DNA of 64,000 bases from HGM04593 sp045612305 (GTDB lineage: Bacteria > Bacteroidota > Bacteroidia > Bacteroidales > Bacteroidaceae), in contig JAZKYU010000051.1 in the NCBI GenBank assembly GCA_045612305.1, positions 1-64,000 on the forward strand, given 5' to 3'. The notes under the pieces were generated by a model. That model did not search any database, had not been told where the DNA came from, and was given only the letters and a program-made list of their open reading frames with translations. The stretch's first letter is position 1. Each line of letters starts with the position of its first letter. The translations under genes were made by a program, and so were the position numbers. Below, piece by piece: positions 43,569-53,176 of this stretch.

Positions 43569-45578
43569 TCAATTTGTAGTGTTCGCAAGCATCTGCAAAA
43601 ACTCCTCCTCGTTTACTATGCTTATATTCAAGCTTTTAGCTTTTTCAAGCTTACTAGGGCCCATATTTTCACCTGCGAGGATAAAAGATGTTGATTTGCT
43701 TATACTGCCCACATTTTTGCCCCCGTTAAGTTCTATGAGCTTTTTATACTCGTCTCGAGAGTGATGGGCAAAAACCCCGCTTATAACTATACTCTTCCCT
43801 GCTAACACGTCGGAGTGCGGTTGCGCAACGCTCTCCCCCACCTCAAATTTAAGGCCGGCCGCACGCAATCTGCTCACAAGCTCCACGTTGGCAGGCTTCT
43901 CAAAGTAGGCTATAACGCTTGCTGCTATGCGCTCGCCTATATCGTCGACAGCAACAAGCTCTTGCATACTTGCCGACATAAGCGCGTCGATATTGCCGAA
44001 GGCACGAGCCAGGCGTTTGGCAACCGTGGCACCTACATACCTTATGCCGAGTGCAAAGAGCACACGCTCAAAAGGCACGTTACGCGACTGCTCGAGCGCC
44101 GCAATTACATTATCGGCCGACTTCGCACCCAAACGCGGCAGGAACATAAAGTCCTCGCAGTGCAGATAGTAGAGATCGGCGGCGTTTTTCACAAGACCAT
44201 AATTAAACAGCAGCTCTACGGTCTCGGGGCCTATGGTCTCTATATTCATAGCCTCGCGCGACACAAAGTGTTCCATCTTTGTTTTCATCTGCGGGGCACA
44301 ACCAAACTCGTTGGGGCAATAATGCGCTGCCTCGCCCTCGGTGCGCACAAGCGGCGTGCCGCACACAGGACATTTTGTTATAAAACGCACCTTGTCGCCC
44401 AACAATATTCTTGCATCGGTGTCTACACCTGTTATTTTGGGTATAATCTCTCCACCCTTCTCCACATAGACCATATCTCCTATGTGCAAATCGAGTTTTT
44501 CTATAATATCGGAGTTGTGCAACGAAGCTCGCTTTACAACTGTGCCCGACAACTGTATGGGGTCGAGGTTGGCCACGGGGGTTACAACACCTGTGCGCCC
44601 TACCTGATAGGTTACCTCGTTCAGGCGAGTCAACGCTCTTTCGGCCTGGAATTTATAGGCGATGGCCCAACGCGGCGACTTTGCCGTGTAGCCAAGATTT
44701 TTCTGTTGGTTTAAGGAGTTAACCTTGAGCACAATACCATCGGTTGCAACGGGTAGTTCCTTGCGCGCGGTGTCGAAATAATCGATAAACTCAAAAACCT
44801 CGTCGAGGGTTTTGCACTTGCGCGTGGTGTCGGATATTTTAAAGCCCCACTCACGGGCTGCAAGCAAGTTCTCGTAATGTCCTTCTGCCGGTAGGCTCTC
44901 GCCCAACATATAATAAAGATAAGCGTCGAGCTTACGCTTTGCGACCTCGGAAGAGTCCATAAGTTTCAAGGTGCCCGATGCTGCGTTTCTAGGGTTTGCA
45001 AAAAGAGGCTCTCCCAAACGCTCGCGTTCGGCATTAAGTTCCTCGAACACGGCCCACGGCATAAGCACCTCGCCACGTATTTCAAACTCCGGCGGGTAGT
45101 TGCCGCCTTTCAACAGAAGAGGCACAGAACGTATAGTTTTAACGTTTGCCGTAACATCGTCGCCACGCTCGCCGTCGCCACGGGTTACAGCCTGCACCAG
45201 CTTGCCGTCCTTGTAGGTGAGAGAGATTGAAGAGCCGTCGAACTTAAGCTCGCAACAAATTTCAAAATCATCGTTCAGCAAGCGTTTCACACGCTCGTAA
45301 AAGTCGTCAACCTCGCTCTTGGAGTAAGTGTTGCCCAACGAGAGCATAGGGTATTTATGAGCCACCTGCTTAAACCCCTTGCTTATGTCGCTACCTACAC
45401 GCTCTGTGGGCGACGAGGGGTCGTACATCTCGGGGTGCGCCTCCTCGAGTTGCTGTAGCTCGCGCAACAAAGCGTCGAACTCAAAATCGCTTATAGTGGG
45501 CGACGAAAGCACATAATAATTGTAATTATACTCGTGCAGCAAACGGCGTAGCTCCAAGATGCGTTCTTCGGGTCTCAT
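43569..45578 (-). CDS. ligA: NAD-dependent DNA ligase
   Basis: A 669-aa replicative ligase. The adenylated lysine is in CELKFDGSSISLTY near residue 116, preceded by the NAD-binding Ia region. An OB fold, a four-Cys zinc finger (CPVCGTPL..HYCPNEFGC, about 400-425), helix-hairpin-helix repeats (LPRLGAKSADNVI and others) and a C-terminal BRCT domain (LAGKSIVISGVF, about 592 onward) follow in the canonical order. Own promoter upstream. Confidence 0.97.
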   Translation of the reverse strand: MRPEERILELRRLLHEYNYNYYVLSSPTISDFEFDALLRELQQLEEAHPEMYDPSSPTERVGSDISKGFKQVAHKYPMLSLGNTYSKSEVDDFYERVKRLLNDDFEICCELKFDGSSISLTYKDGKLVQAVTRGDGERGDDVTANVKTIRSVPLLLKGGNYPPEFEIRGEVLMPWAVFEELNAERERLGEPLFANPRNAASGTLKLMDSSEVAKRKLDAYLYYMLGESLPAEGHYENLLAAREWGFKISDTTRKCKTLDEVFEFIDYFDTARKELPVATDGIVLKVNSLNQQKNLGYTAKSPRWAIAYKFQAERALTRLNEVTYQVGRTGVVTPVANLDPIQLSGTVVKRASLHNSDIIEKLDLHIGDMVYVEKGGEIIPKITGVDTDARILLGDKVRFITKCPVCGTPLVRTEGEAAHYCPNEFGCAPQMKTKMEHFVSREAMNIETIGPETVELLFNYGLVKNAADLYYLHCEDFMFLPRLGAKSADNVIAALEQSRNVPFERVLFALGIRYVGATVAKRLARAFGNIDALMSASMQELVAVDDIGERIAASVIAYFEKPANVELVSRLRAAGLKFEVGESVAQPHSDVLAGKSIVISGVFAHHSRDEYKKLIELNGGKNVGSISKSTSFILAGENMGPSKLEKAKSLNISIVNEEEFLQMLANTTN

Positions 45579-45613
45579 AAATTAGCTGTTATAGTGTATT
45601 ATATATTTAAGTG

Positions 45614-45621
45614 CAAAGATA
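45614..45621 (-). promoter_or_regulatory. -7 promoter box of ligA
   Basis: On the minus strand TATCTTTG, a perfect TAnnTTTG box, 36 bases before the start codon. Confidence 0.55.
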
Positions 45622-45640
45622 CTCCTTTTTATCCAAAAAC

Positions 45641-45673
45641 GTGAAAGGTCGCTCACAAAAAGCGACCTTTCAC
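45641..45673 (-). terminator. Terminator after the small lipoprotein gene
   Basis: GTGAAAGGTCGCT pairs perfectly with AGCGACCTTTCAC around a 7-base loop. Confidence 0.7.
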
Positions 45674-45695
45674 ATCATTGTTTTTATTCTCCTTT

Positions 45696-46118
45696 TTAGA
45701 GCGAGGTGCTTGTGAAGGTAACAAGTAAATAGCTCTTTTTCTTTGTAGCCTGAACAGCCTTTGCAGCTACGTTGTAAGTGATGCCGGCTGCGCGGTCAAT
45801 CTTTGCATAGGCTGTGCCCACGCTACTAAAGCCAGAGCTCATCAACAAGGCTGCATAGCTCTGAAAATCGGCCATAGTGCCTTCGTAGAGGTAGCTGACA
45901 GTGTAGGTCGATGCAAGATAAGCCTCAGCAGTCATGTTCAAAGTGGGAAAAGCCGACAAAAGAGGAGCTATCTCCAACTGTTGAGAGGGAGTGAGCTGAC
46001 CTATAACATACCCCTTCTTCTCTAGGTTTTTGAAGGTCATATTTTGCATACTGCACGATGTTGTAAATGTAGCAACAAAGATTGCTGCCATCAATGAAAC
46101 GATTAATGTTCTTTTCAT
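45696..46118 (-). CDS. Putative lipoprotein, 140 aa
   Basis: Signal peptide ending in a lipobox-like TFTTSC (Cys at about 22), then a mature part of about 118 residues rich in Ala, Ser, Thr and Tyr. No family recognised. It stands alone with promoter and terminator, between ligA and the phage-like block. It is not clear whether it belongs to the block. Confidence 0.65.
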   Translation of the reverse strand: MKRTLIVSLMAAIFVATFTTSCSMQNMTFKNLEKKGYVIGQLTPSQQLEIAPLLSAFPTLNMTAEAYLASTYTVSYLYEGTMADFQSYAALLMSSGFSSVGTAYAKIDRAAGITYNVAAKAVQATKKKSYLLVTFTSTSL

Positions 46119-46235
46119 AATTATTTAGTTTTTTAAAATTTTATCGATACAAAAATATTTTATGCAAAAGGCACGCTCGCCATACATTACACAAGCCGCA
46201 AGCGTACCCTTGCAGGCGTGCCCTAAACACGACTA

Positions 46236-46243
46236 CAAAGATA
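46236..46243 (-). promoter_or_regulatory. -7 promoter box of the 140-aa lipoprotein
   Basis: On the minus strand TATCTTTG, a perfect TAnnTTTG box, 118 bases before the start codon. The leader between could fold (GGCACGC/GCGTGCC arms). Confidence 0.5.
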
Positions 46244-46278
46244 CACTTTTTTTTGTTATAACAACACGAGAAAGGTGT

Positions 46279-48237
46279 TTAAGTTGCATCTAAAGCTGGT
46301 TGTTGCTCATTATTCTCACCTATTGCAGCACTTTGTTGCACCTGCGCTATAAGCTCGGGAGGTATACCGCTCATAGCCTCTCCCTGCTGCGCCTGTTGCT
46401 CGTTGCGTTTTATAGCTTCGAGTATTTTGGTAGCAAAGGGGAAAGAACTGTTCTCGAGCAGAGTTTTCACATCGAGCGCGTTTGCACGGAAAAGCTCCAT
46501 CAAAAAATCGTTTGCAAGCATTTGGTAAGCCGGGGTGTTGTAGCCCTCCGATATTGTGAGGTCTATCTCCACATTCTGCACTTTGTCGGGGTTGTACCAC
46601 TTAGACTCATCCCTGTACTCGGTGCCTGCGAGGTCTATATAACGCATATCGGTGTAGTACTGTTGTATGGTCTTCATAAGTTTAACATCACGACGGCGAC
46701 GAAAATTACGGAAGCTGTCGAACAAGCCTTTGAGGTTGAGCGAAGAGTTTTGCACCTGTTGGGCATAGAGGCTCGCAGGGGTGCCAGCTCTGGGTGCCTG
46801 CCCCTGCATAGCCGAGTTTACACCCGAAATTTCGTTTATAAGCCTCAACTGCAAGTTCAAAAGTTCAAAGTCTCCGGCAACAGCTGCACCGCTGTTATAC
46901 TGCCTCACCACTCCATCGATACTCTGCCCGGGTTTTAGTTTCACAAAAAGCACACCGTTGTAGCGCACATATTCATCGATAACCTCCTCGCGGCTCATAC
47001 TCTCGAAAGCATCATCATCGACAACAAGCACGCCCTTCGACGATGTTCCGCGTATAAAATCTATTAGGGTGGCAGTGCGGTTTATAACCCTCTGTTGGTC
47101 TATAAACTGCTCGACAAAGTTACCCAGTTTGCCTTGAACAAGCGGATAGAGGTGCAGCACATAATTGTGCTCGCCGTGCCAGTAAGGGCTGCGCCCCTCT
47201 TGTAGCACATCTCCGTTGGGGGTCATATAGCGATAGTACCAGTAACGTTCGGTGGCAAAAGAGTAGTCGACAAGCAAAATATCGTCCTCGGCGGTGCCGG
47301 TAGCAGCAGCCTCTTCGAGGCGACGACGGTTTTCGGCATCAAAACGCTTTTTCGACTCGGCTGTATAGGGTAGATACCCCCAAGTGCCCTTAAGGTTATC
47401 GTTCCAGCAATAAGCATCGCGCGACTCAAGCTTCCACCCCAAAATTACGCGGCACAGGTCGCTACGCGAGGGCGTGTAGAAGGAGAGCGAAAAAGACTCG
47501 TCGCCCTGCATCGCCCGGTTTATAGGTATGTGCCCTGGCGACACCTCCATATATAGGTTTTTTATACGCTCTTTCGACTCGGGCGAGCGACCAAAGAGAG
47601 CTACAACCTGCTCAAGCGGCAGGTCGAAAAGCTCGCCTATGCAGTTGAGGTCCCACATACGCACATCCTCGAGATTTGTGTTGAAGAAGATGCGCGAGGG
47701 GTTTACTGTGTAGACCCACACATCTTTTTGCCCTTTTGCCGGGTTTACACCATACTCTATCCTCTGTGCCGAGATACCGCCGTTGAGCAACATACGCATA
47801 GAGTCGGAGTCAATCTCCTCCATCTCATTTATGTCGTGTACATACTCTATAGCGATTGACATCATCTCCCCTATAGTTGACTCGTTTTGGTCGCGTGCCA
47901 CGCAGACAGGACGCAAAAGATTTTGACGCATCTGCCCGTCGATATTACTCAAGATGGGTGCTATCATATTGTTCTTTAGAGGCACCTTTCCGTTCTTTTT
48001 TATAAGCTCGCCCTCGGTAATCATCGCAAGCGTGTCGGGATCGCGCACATAGTCGCCCCACTGATCGCCGTAGCTATACATAAGGCTGCGCCGCAATTTG
48101 CGGCGAGCCTCATCGAGAGCTGTCCAACAGGCGGCGCACTCATTGAGAAAATCCACGGCACTACCCGCACTCTTCTCCATAATACCGTCGCGCCTTGCTG
48201 GTGCAGCTTTTACCTTTCTGTTTATAAATTTATTCAT
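46279..48237 (-). CDS. Phage portal-like protein
   Basis: A 652-aa protein resembling podovirus (P22-like) portal proteins in plan: an N-terminal SYGDQWGDYVRD, the NNMIAPILSNIDGQMRQN helix (about 90-107), a beta-rich wing with many Trp and Tyr, the stem region EQFIDQQRVINRTATLIDFI (about 375), and a Gln/Glu-rich C terminus. Portals form the ring through which DNA enters and leaves the capsid. ATG 48237 is preferred to the GTG one codon earlier. It lies 16 bases after the giant protein gene on the same strand. Assigned by pattern, not by search. The frame is intact. Confidence 0.7.
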   Translation of the reverse strand: MNKFINRKVKAAPARRDGIMEKSAGSAVDFLNECAACWTALDEARRKLRRSLMYSYGDQWGDYVRDPDTLAMITEGELIKKNGKVPLKNNMIAPILSNIDGQMRQNLLRPVCVARDQNESTIGEMMSIAIEYVHDINEMEEIDSDSMRMLLNGGISAQRIEYGVNPAKGQKDVWVYTVNPSRIFFNTNLEDVRMWDLNCIGELFDLPLEQVVALFGRSPESKERIKNLYMEVSPGHIPINRAMQGDESFSLSFYTPSRSDLCRVILGWKLESRDAYCWNDNLKGTWGYLPYTAESKKRFDAENRRRLEEAAATGTAEDDILLVDYSFATERYWYYRYMTPNGDVLQEGRSPYWHGEHNYVLHLYPLVQGKLGNFVEQFIDQQRVINRTATLIDFIRGTSSKGVLVVDDDAFESMSREEVIDEYVRYNGVLFVKLKPGQSIDGVVRQYNSGAAVAGDFELLNLQLRLINEISGVNSAMQGQAPRAGTPASLYAQQVQNSSLNLKGLFDSFRNFRRRRDVKLMKTIQQYYTDMRYIDLAGTEYRDESKWYNPDKVQNVEIDLTISEGYNTPAYQMLANDFLMELFRANALDVKTLLENSSFPFATKILEAIKRNEQQAQQGEAMSGIPPELIAQVQQSAAIGENNEQQPALDAT

Positions 48238-48253
48238 CACAAATCGATAAAGG

Positions 48254-51200
48254 TTAGTTCATATAGTTTTCTTCGTCCTCGGCCCTGTTTTTATATCTTT
48301 TTTCTTTCAACTTCTCCAAGAGTTCGTCGGCTATAGTTTCGAGCGGGGCCACATCGTAACCATACTTCTCTTTCCAAGATGTGTCCAAAGTTTCGTCTTC
48401 GTCGATATTTATTTTACCACGCTTGTCGATAGCCTCAAAATAGTCCTCTATGAGCTCCACCCACTTGTTCTTTTTCTCGTCGAACGTTCTTTGCAATAAG
48501 TCGCGATAATATTCTCTGCGGCGGGCTTTGCTTTCTGCGGGTAACGCGGCCTGCTTCAACTTGCGTTCAACATCTTTTAAATCGTCGTAGTTCCTTTTCG
48601 GTTTATAACTATGCGTGTAGAACGCGTCACCATAATATCCCATATTCTCGGCAGGTTTGTGCAAGCCCTCTCGCTCTACACTCTTTATGTATTGCATAGC
48701 AAGTTCGTCGAGGATATCCGATGCTGCATTCAACGCCTCAGTCTCGCTCATATTTGTATTCTTGCGCAGCGCAATATAGGCATCAATAAACTTTGAGGAC
48801 ATATTGTCGTATTGCGCCTCAAGCACCCGCCTTTCTATGGGAGTGAGGTTAAGTTCATCGGCTTTCTTCGATGTTTTGCTCAACCTTATGGGCCTTGTAT
48901 GCTGGTTGTTCATTATATTCTCATATATCATATCCATAGGGCCCGAGAGCATCTTCCTTATCTTGCCAAAGTTTTCAACAGATATTTGTTTGTCTCTGGG
49001 ATAGTCCTCTGTCGAGGAGGGGTGTCGCAACATACGCTCCGGGTAACTCAGACTCTGTCGTTCCATAACGTTTCGAGCCTCAACGTTACCCATAAAGGAG
49101 AGAGGCTTACCCGACATCTTGGAAAAAATATACTCGTTTATACTCGGGTACATTTTTTTAAACTCTTGCGAGAAGACACCATATTTTTCTTTAAAGACAC
49201 TCTCCATCTGAGGTGCAATGCCCATATTTTTCCCTTTTGAGTAAATATTGTCGAGCGCTCTCACCGCAAGCACAGCCTCCATATATTCGTCGCTGAAGGT
49301 GTCTTGAATATCAGATCTTAGCAAAGAGACACTCTTCTCGAAGCCCTCGTAGTGCTGTATCATCTGTTGAACAGGTTTCACAATTGTTTTTGCAAGCAAA
49401 TCTGGTTGCTCTAGAGTTGCTTGATTTATGTAGAGAGTTTGGTTTTTCGCATCGTAGTAAGAATGCTCGGGAATGTGCTTAGCCACCTTGACTGGCAAGT
49501 GAGCAAGCTCGGGGTAAGCAGCATAGAGCAAAGGGTCGCTCACCACATCTCTCACACGCAAGTTTTTAAAGAGCGAAGCGTTATCTTTGAAGAGGTTGGC
49601 TATAAACTTGTTCTCGTCGGCCGAGCGCAGTTCACTGGGTTTCTCCACAATTTTCTTGTAAATAGAGGCCTTTTGGGGCTCCTGCACAGATAGTTGATTA
49701 TAAATAAAATCATTAGTCTGCATTGTGTCATACTCTATCTCGCTACGCCACAAACCGTCGGCACCACGAGCCCAGGAGGTCTCTTCCCAAATTTCCTGCG
49801 GGGTTGCGCCACGTTTCTCCATCTCCTTGGCTTCCTTCAATAAATAGACCTCGTTCAAGCGCCCGTTTTCGGCTTCGGAGAGATTGTCGGCACCGCGTTC
49901 TCCTATGAAACGATAAGCGTTTTCTGCTTTTTTATTCTTGTATCGCTCGATGTGCTCATCGTAAAGGAGTTTCTTATCGTCCATCAAAAAGTCGGGAGTA
50001 TTTTCAAAAAGGGTGTTATTGGCAATCCTTTGTTTTATACCCTTGTTAAAGGCTTCTGTGTCGTAATAATTAACATCGAGGTTGGCCGAGGGGAACTTCT
50101 TAAAAACCTTTGCTCTGTAATCGTCGGGCTTAACCCTTTTAAGCATCGCATCGTGGTGGTCGGCTAGCATACGGCAAAGTTCTTTGGTAGTTACTTTACT
50201 TTTGTTGCTGGACACCAGATTTAAAGACTCTAGCCTATCATTAACAAAGTTCTTTACTTTGTCGAGAAAAGTGCGTTCCTTGCGAGTGTGATAATTTTTC
50301 TCGGCAAGGTGAGCCAAATACTCCTCTACGGGTATATACCCCTTTTTCACGGGATACTTTGCTCCTATCTCTTTTATGCCCTCACGCACCTCGGTGTCGG
50401 CCATATTATAGAGCTCGTCGTAAAAGTCGAAGATATACTCTCCAAAGAGATTCGACAAGCCACGGTGGCCCACAATCTCGTGAACGACGGTGCGTTCGAG
50501 TTCCTCCATATTTTTTACATTGGGGAGGTTTATGTACACCTTACCCGTGGAGTTGTCGAGCCAGCCTACAGCCCTTATTTTGCTATTATACTCGGCGTCG
50601 TCGACAACATTGCTCAACTCTCTCTCGTCGACAAGGAAGTTAAGCTTAGAGCCTAAACTTTCGGCCATCTCCTCGGCGCGTTGTCTATAGCGTTGCATAT
50701 CTTCGTTACTATTGCGCAAGCCCGAGAAGCTCCAAGCGTAGGGCTTATCCCAATTTGCAGGTACCTTTATGCGCGAAGAAGGCCCGTCGCCCAAACCCTC
50801 AAGAACATCGGGGTAAGAGTTTCTGTTCATCCAACCGGCTTCGTCAGCGTTTACAAAGTTCACATAGCGCTCCCTCTCGCGGCTTTTTATAGCCTCGTTG
50901 CCAAGCCCGGCATAAGGAGAGTTTTTAACTTCGGTTTCCAAGGCGCTATATTGCTCGCGGCTCACACCGTTTTCTATATTTTGCACCTCTTTCTGCATTA
51001 TGCTCAAATACTTGTCAAGAGCGCGGTTTTCGGCCTCCGAGCATCTATAAGCCTTACGGTTTACCGCCGCAAGCAAGCTACCCTCGTTAAGGTTATACTC
51101 ATTCTCGAGCTGTTTGCGCAGGTTGTATAGCTTTACGCCCACCCCTTTGTCGCCGTAAGCAGAACGACGCGATATATCGGCAATAATTTTATTCTCCTTA

Positions 51201-53176
51201 CGGTTTAACTCCTCGCCGCTAATCTTTTTAATTATAGCTTCGGCTATATGGTTTACATCGGCACCGGTTTCGTCGGCATAAAGCCCTGCCTGACGAATAA
51301 AATTATCCGAGTCGTATTTTCCCAAAAGAGCCTCCTCGCAACTTGCAATTTTGTTCTTGCGAAACTCCGAGCGGTTTACTATGAGAAAAGTATCCAAGTC
51401 CTTCGCTGTATTAAAATCGCGGGTAGCTACAAGGTTGCCTTTCTCGTCGAGAAGGTTGGCCTGATACTTGTCGCCAGCAAGTTTCTGCACAGAGCAGTCG
51501 ACCACGACAGGGGTTGTGGTGCTCACCTTGTTCTCCACAAGATAGAGAAGCTTTGAACGGGTTGCCGCCGAAAGCCCGCGACTATTCATAAGTTTAAGAT
51601 AAGCGCTTTTTAGACCATCCAACTCTTTCGAGGTTTTTGGTGTAGAGGTTTTAAACGACTCTTCGAGCGAGGAGATAAAGATGCGCGGATCCACGCCTGC
51701 GTTGCTTATCTCGCGCGCCTCGCTGCTCGAAAGACGAAGTTTCGATTTTAATCGTCCGTCGGCACCAAGTTTTACGCTGGCACCCTTTGGACGCCAGTGT
51801 GCAAGACGCATCGCACCAAGTGTTGCAAGGCTTTCTCCATAGCCATACATAAGGTCTATGGGCTCAACATCAACACCCGAGAGTAAATCCCCAGCCTTGG
51901 AGCTTAATGTAAACACGGCCGACTCAGCACCAAGCACACCAGCCGAAGCGGCCGCTTTTTTGCCGCCTGTCAAGCCACGAGAAAGTTCCTTAAGCGGTGT
52001 CCCCACGACACCCACAGCAGCACCCGTTGCAAGGCCGTGGGCATAAGCATCGAGAGCCTTGCCCACATCTATACCCTCGTTATAAAGCAGGTCATCGGCC
52101 AAGCTGTTAGCCGCGTCGTAGCCACCAAGGGTGAGACCATGCGCAGCAGAACTTTGAGCTATCTTTGCGCCCATCTTACCCACCATCGCACGCTTTATTA
52201 TACGCTCGGCCTCGGAGAGCGCCATACCACGCGAAGCATATTTTTTGCTCAAGTTGAGCGACAACCCTTTTACCACATTTGAGAGCGCACCGCCCACAGC
52301 TCTAGACGAAGCGCCACCTATAGCCGAGAAAGCGGGCATATCGACCGCAAGCGAGCCTATACCTGCAGCAAGATTTTCAAGCCTGTTTGCATCGTAGGCA
52401 GTAAGTCCCCTCCTGTTTATCTCGTCGTGAGAGGAAGAGGGTGAGTATGCTTTCTGGCCAAAGTTCACAAGCTTGCCGGTTAAAGAGTTATCTAAAGCGC
52501 TGCGCGCAATATATTCTGCGCTGCTTTTGGGTGTAGCCTCGTCGACATACTCCCCCATCATACGCTCCTCTATCGCCGGCTTGAAAACCTTTTCCCTATA
52601 TTTTTCGGGAGAAAGGCCCGCATAGTGTGCATAACTCCCGGCAACAGCATCAATCTCTTCGGCAGGGAGTTGTTGCATCGTCTTTTGCACAACACGGGCA
52701 GGGTCGGCCACATCGCGCATAGCCCCTGCAGCTGCAACAGGGTCGGCACCGGCCACCGAGATACTATTCTTGTAGGCTTCGAGAGCACTACTCTTTGCCC
52801 CGGCTTTTTCTCTCTCAAAGACACCTTTTACACGGCTGTTGTAGTAACTGTCGGTTGCATCGTTTATAGCCCTGTCGGACATAACAAATTGACGGCGACG
52901 ACGTAGCTCGTTATCCTCGGGAACAATATAATCGCGTGCCGATGATATATACTCACTCGTGCGTTGTTCTGCGTTGAGGGGCGAGCTCCATCGTTCCTGC
53001 TCACTACCCATATAGGCCGACAGCTCATCCATAGAGGAGGTTAAGTTTTCCTTCTCTACACCATCTACAGAGCCTTTATAACCATCGTTTGCCACACTCT
53101 CTAAAAAAGAATCTCTCACCTTTTTATGTTTGGAATTTTCATAACCATAAATTCCGTTGTTTTCTGAACTTCTCAT
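48254..53176 (-). CDS. Giant phage-type polyvalent/ejection protein with zincin-like motif
   Basis: A 1640-aa protein, the largest in the window. Residues about 1-200 are charged and helical. Residues about 265-470 are a Gly/Ala-rich, weakly hydrophobic zone (for example AAGIGSLAVDMPAFSAIGGA), as in internal virion proteins that cross membranes. At residues 899-904 stands HEIVGH in VVHEIVGHRGLSNLFG, a zincin-like HE-x3-H pattern, after GKVYINLPNVKN and before a Glu in PVEEYLAHLAEK. The same wording occurs in phage polyvalent proteins. The C-terminal third is helical and charged. The start overlaps the stop of the 262-aa gene by one base, and portal follows 16 bases later. A DNA-ejection or host-takeover role is inferred. 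Confidence 0.65.
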   Translation of the reverse strand: MRSSENNGIYGYENSKHKKVRDSFLESVANDGYKGSVDGVEKENLTSSMDELSAYMGSEQERWSSPLNAEQRTSEYISSARDYIVPEDNELRRRRQFVMSDRAINDATDSYYNSRVKGVFEREKAGAKSSALEAYKNSISVAGADPVAAAGAMRDVADPARVVQKTMQQLPAEEIDAVAGSYAHYAGLSPEKYREKVFKPAIEERMMGEYVDEATPKSSAEYIARSALDNSLTGKLVNFGQKAYSPSSSHDEINRRGLTAYDANRLENLAAGIGSLAVDMPAFSAIGGASSRAVGGALSNVVKGLSLNLSKKYASRGMALSEAERIIKRAMVGKMGAKIAQSSAAHGLTLGGYDAANSLADDLLYNEGIDVGKALDAYAHGLATGAAVGVVGTPLKELSRGLTGGKKAAASAGVLGAESAVFTLSSKAGDLLSGVDVEPIDLMYGYGESLATLGAMRLAHWRPKGASVKLGADGRLKSKLRLSSSEAREISNAGVDPRIFISSLEESFKTSTPKTSKELDGLKSAYLKLMNSRGLSAATRSKLLYLVENKVSTTTPVVVDCSVQKLAGDKYQANLLDEKGNLVATRDFNTAKDLDTFLIVNRSEFRKNKIASCEEALLGKYDSDNFIRQAGLYADETGADVNHIAEAIIKKISGEELNRKENKIIADISRRSAYGDKGVGVKLYNLRKQLENEYNLNEGSLLAAVNRKAYRCSEAENRALDKYLSIMQKEVQNIENGVSREQYSALETEVKNSPYAGLGNEAIKSRERERYVNFVNADEAGWMNRNSYPDVLEGLGDGPSSRIKVPANWDKPYAWSFSGLRNSNEDMQRYRQRAEEMAESLGSKLNFLVDERELSNVVDDAEYNSKIRAVGWLDNSTGKVYINLPNVKNMEELERTVVHEIVGHRGLSNLFGEYIFDFYDELYNMADTEVREGIKEIGAKYPVKKGYIPVEEYLAHLAEKNYHTRKERTFLDKVKNFVNDRLESLNLVSSNKSKVTTKELCRMLADHHDAMLKRVKPDDYRAKVFKKFPSANLDVNYYDTEAFNKGIKQRIANNTLFENTPDFLMDDKKLLYDEHIERYKNKKAENAYRFIGERGADNLSEAENGRLNEVYLLKEAKEMEKRGATPQEIWEETSWARGADGLWRSEIEYDTMQTNDFIYNQLSVQEPQKASIYKKIVEKPSELRSADENKFIANLFKDNASLFKNLRVRDVVSDPLLYAAYPELAHLPVKVAKHIPEHSYYDAKNQTLYINQATLEQPDLLAKTIVKPVQQMIQHYEGFEKSVSLLRSDIQDTFSDEYMEAVLAVRALDNIYSKGKNMGIAPQMESVFKEKYGVFSQEFKKMYPSINEYIFSKMSGKPLSFMGNVEARNVMERQSLSYPERMLRHPSSTEDYPRDKQISVENFGKIRKMLSGPMDMIYENIMNNQHTRPIRLSKTSKKADELNLTPIERRVLEAQYDNMSSKFIDAYIALRKNTNMSETEALNAASDILDELAMQYIKSVEREGLHKPAENMGYYGDAFYTHSYKPKRNYDDLKDVERKLKQAALPAESKARRREYYRDLLQRTFDEKKNKWVELIEDYFEAIDKRGKINIDEDETLDTSWKEKYGYDVAPLETIADELLEKLKEKRYKNRAEDEENYMN

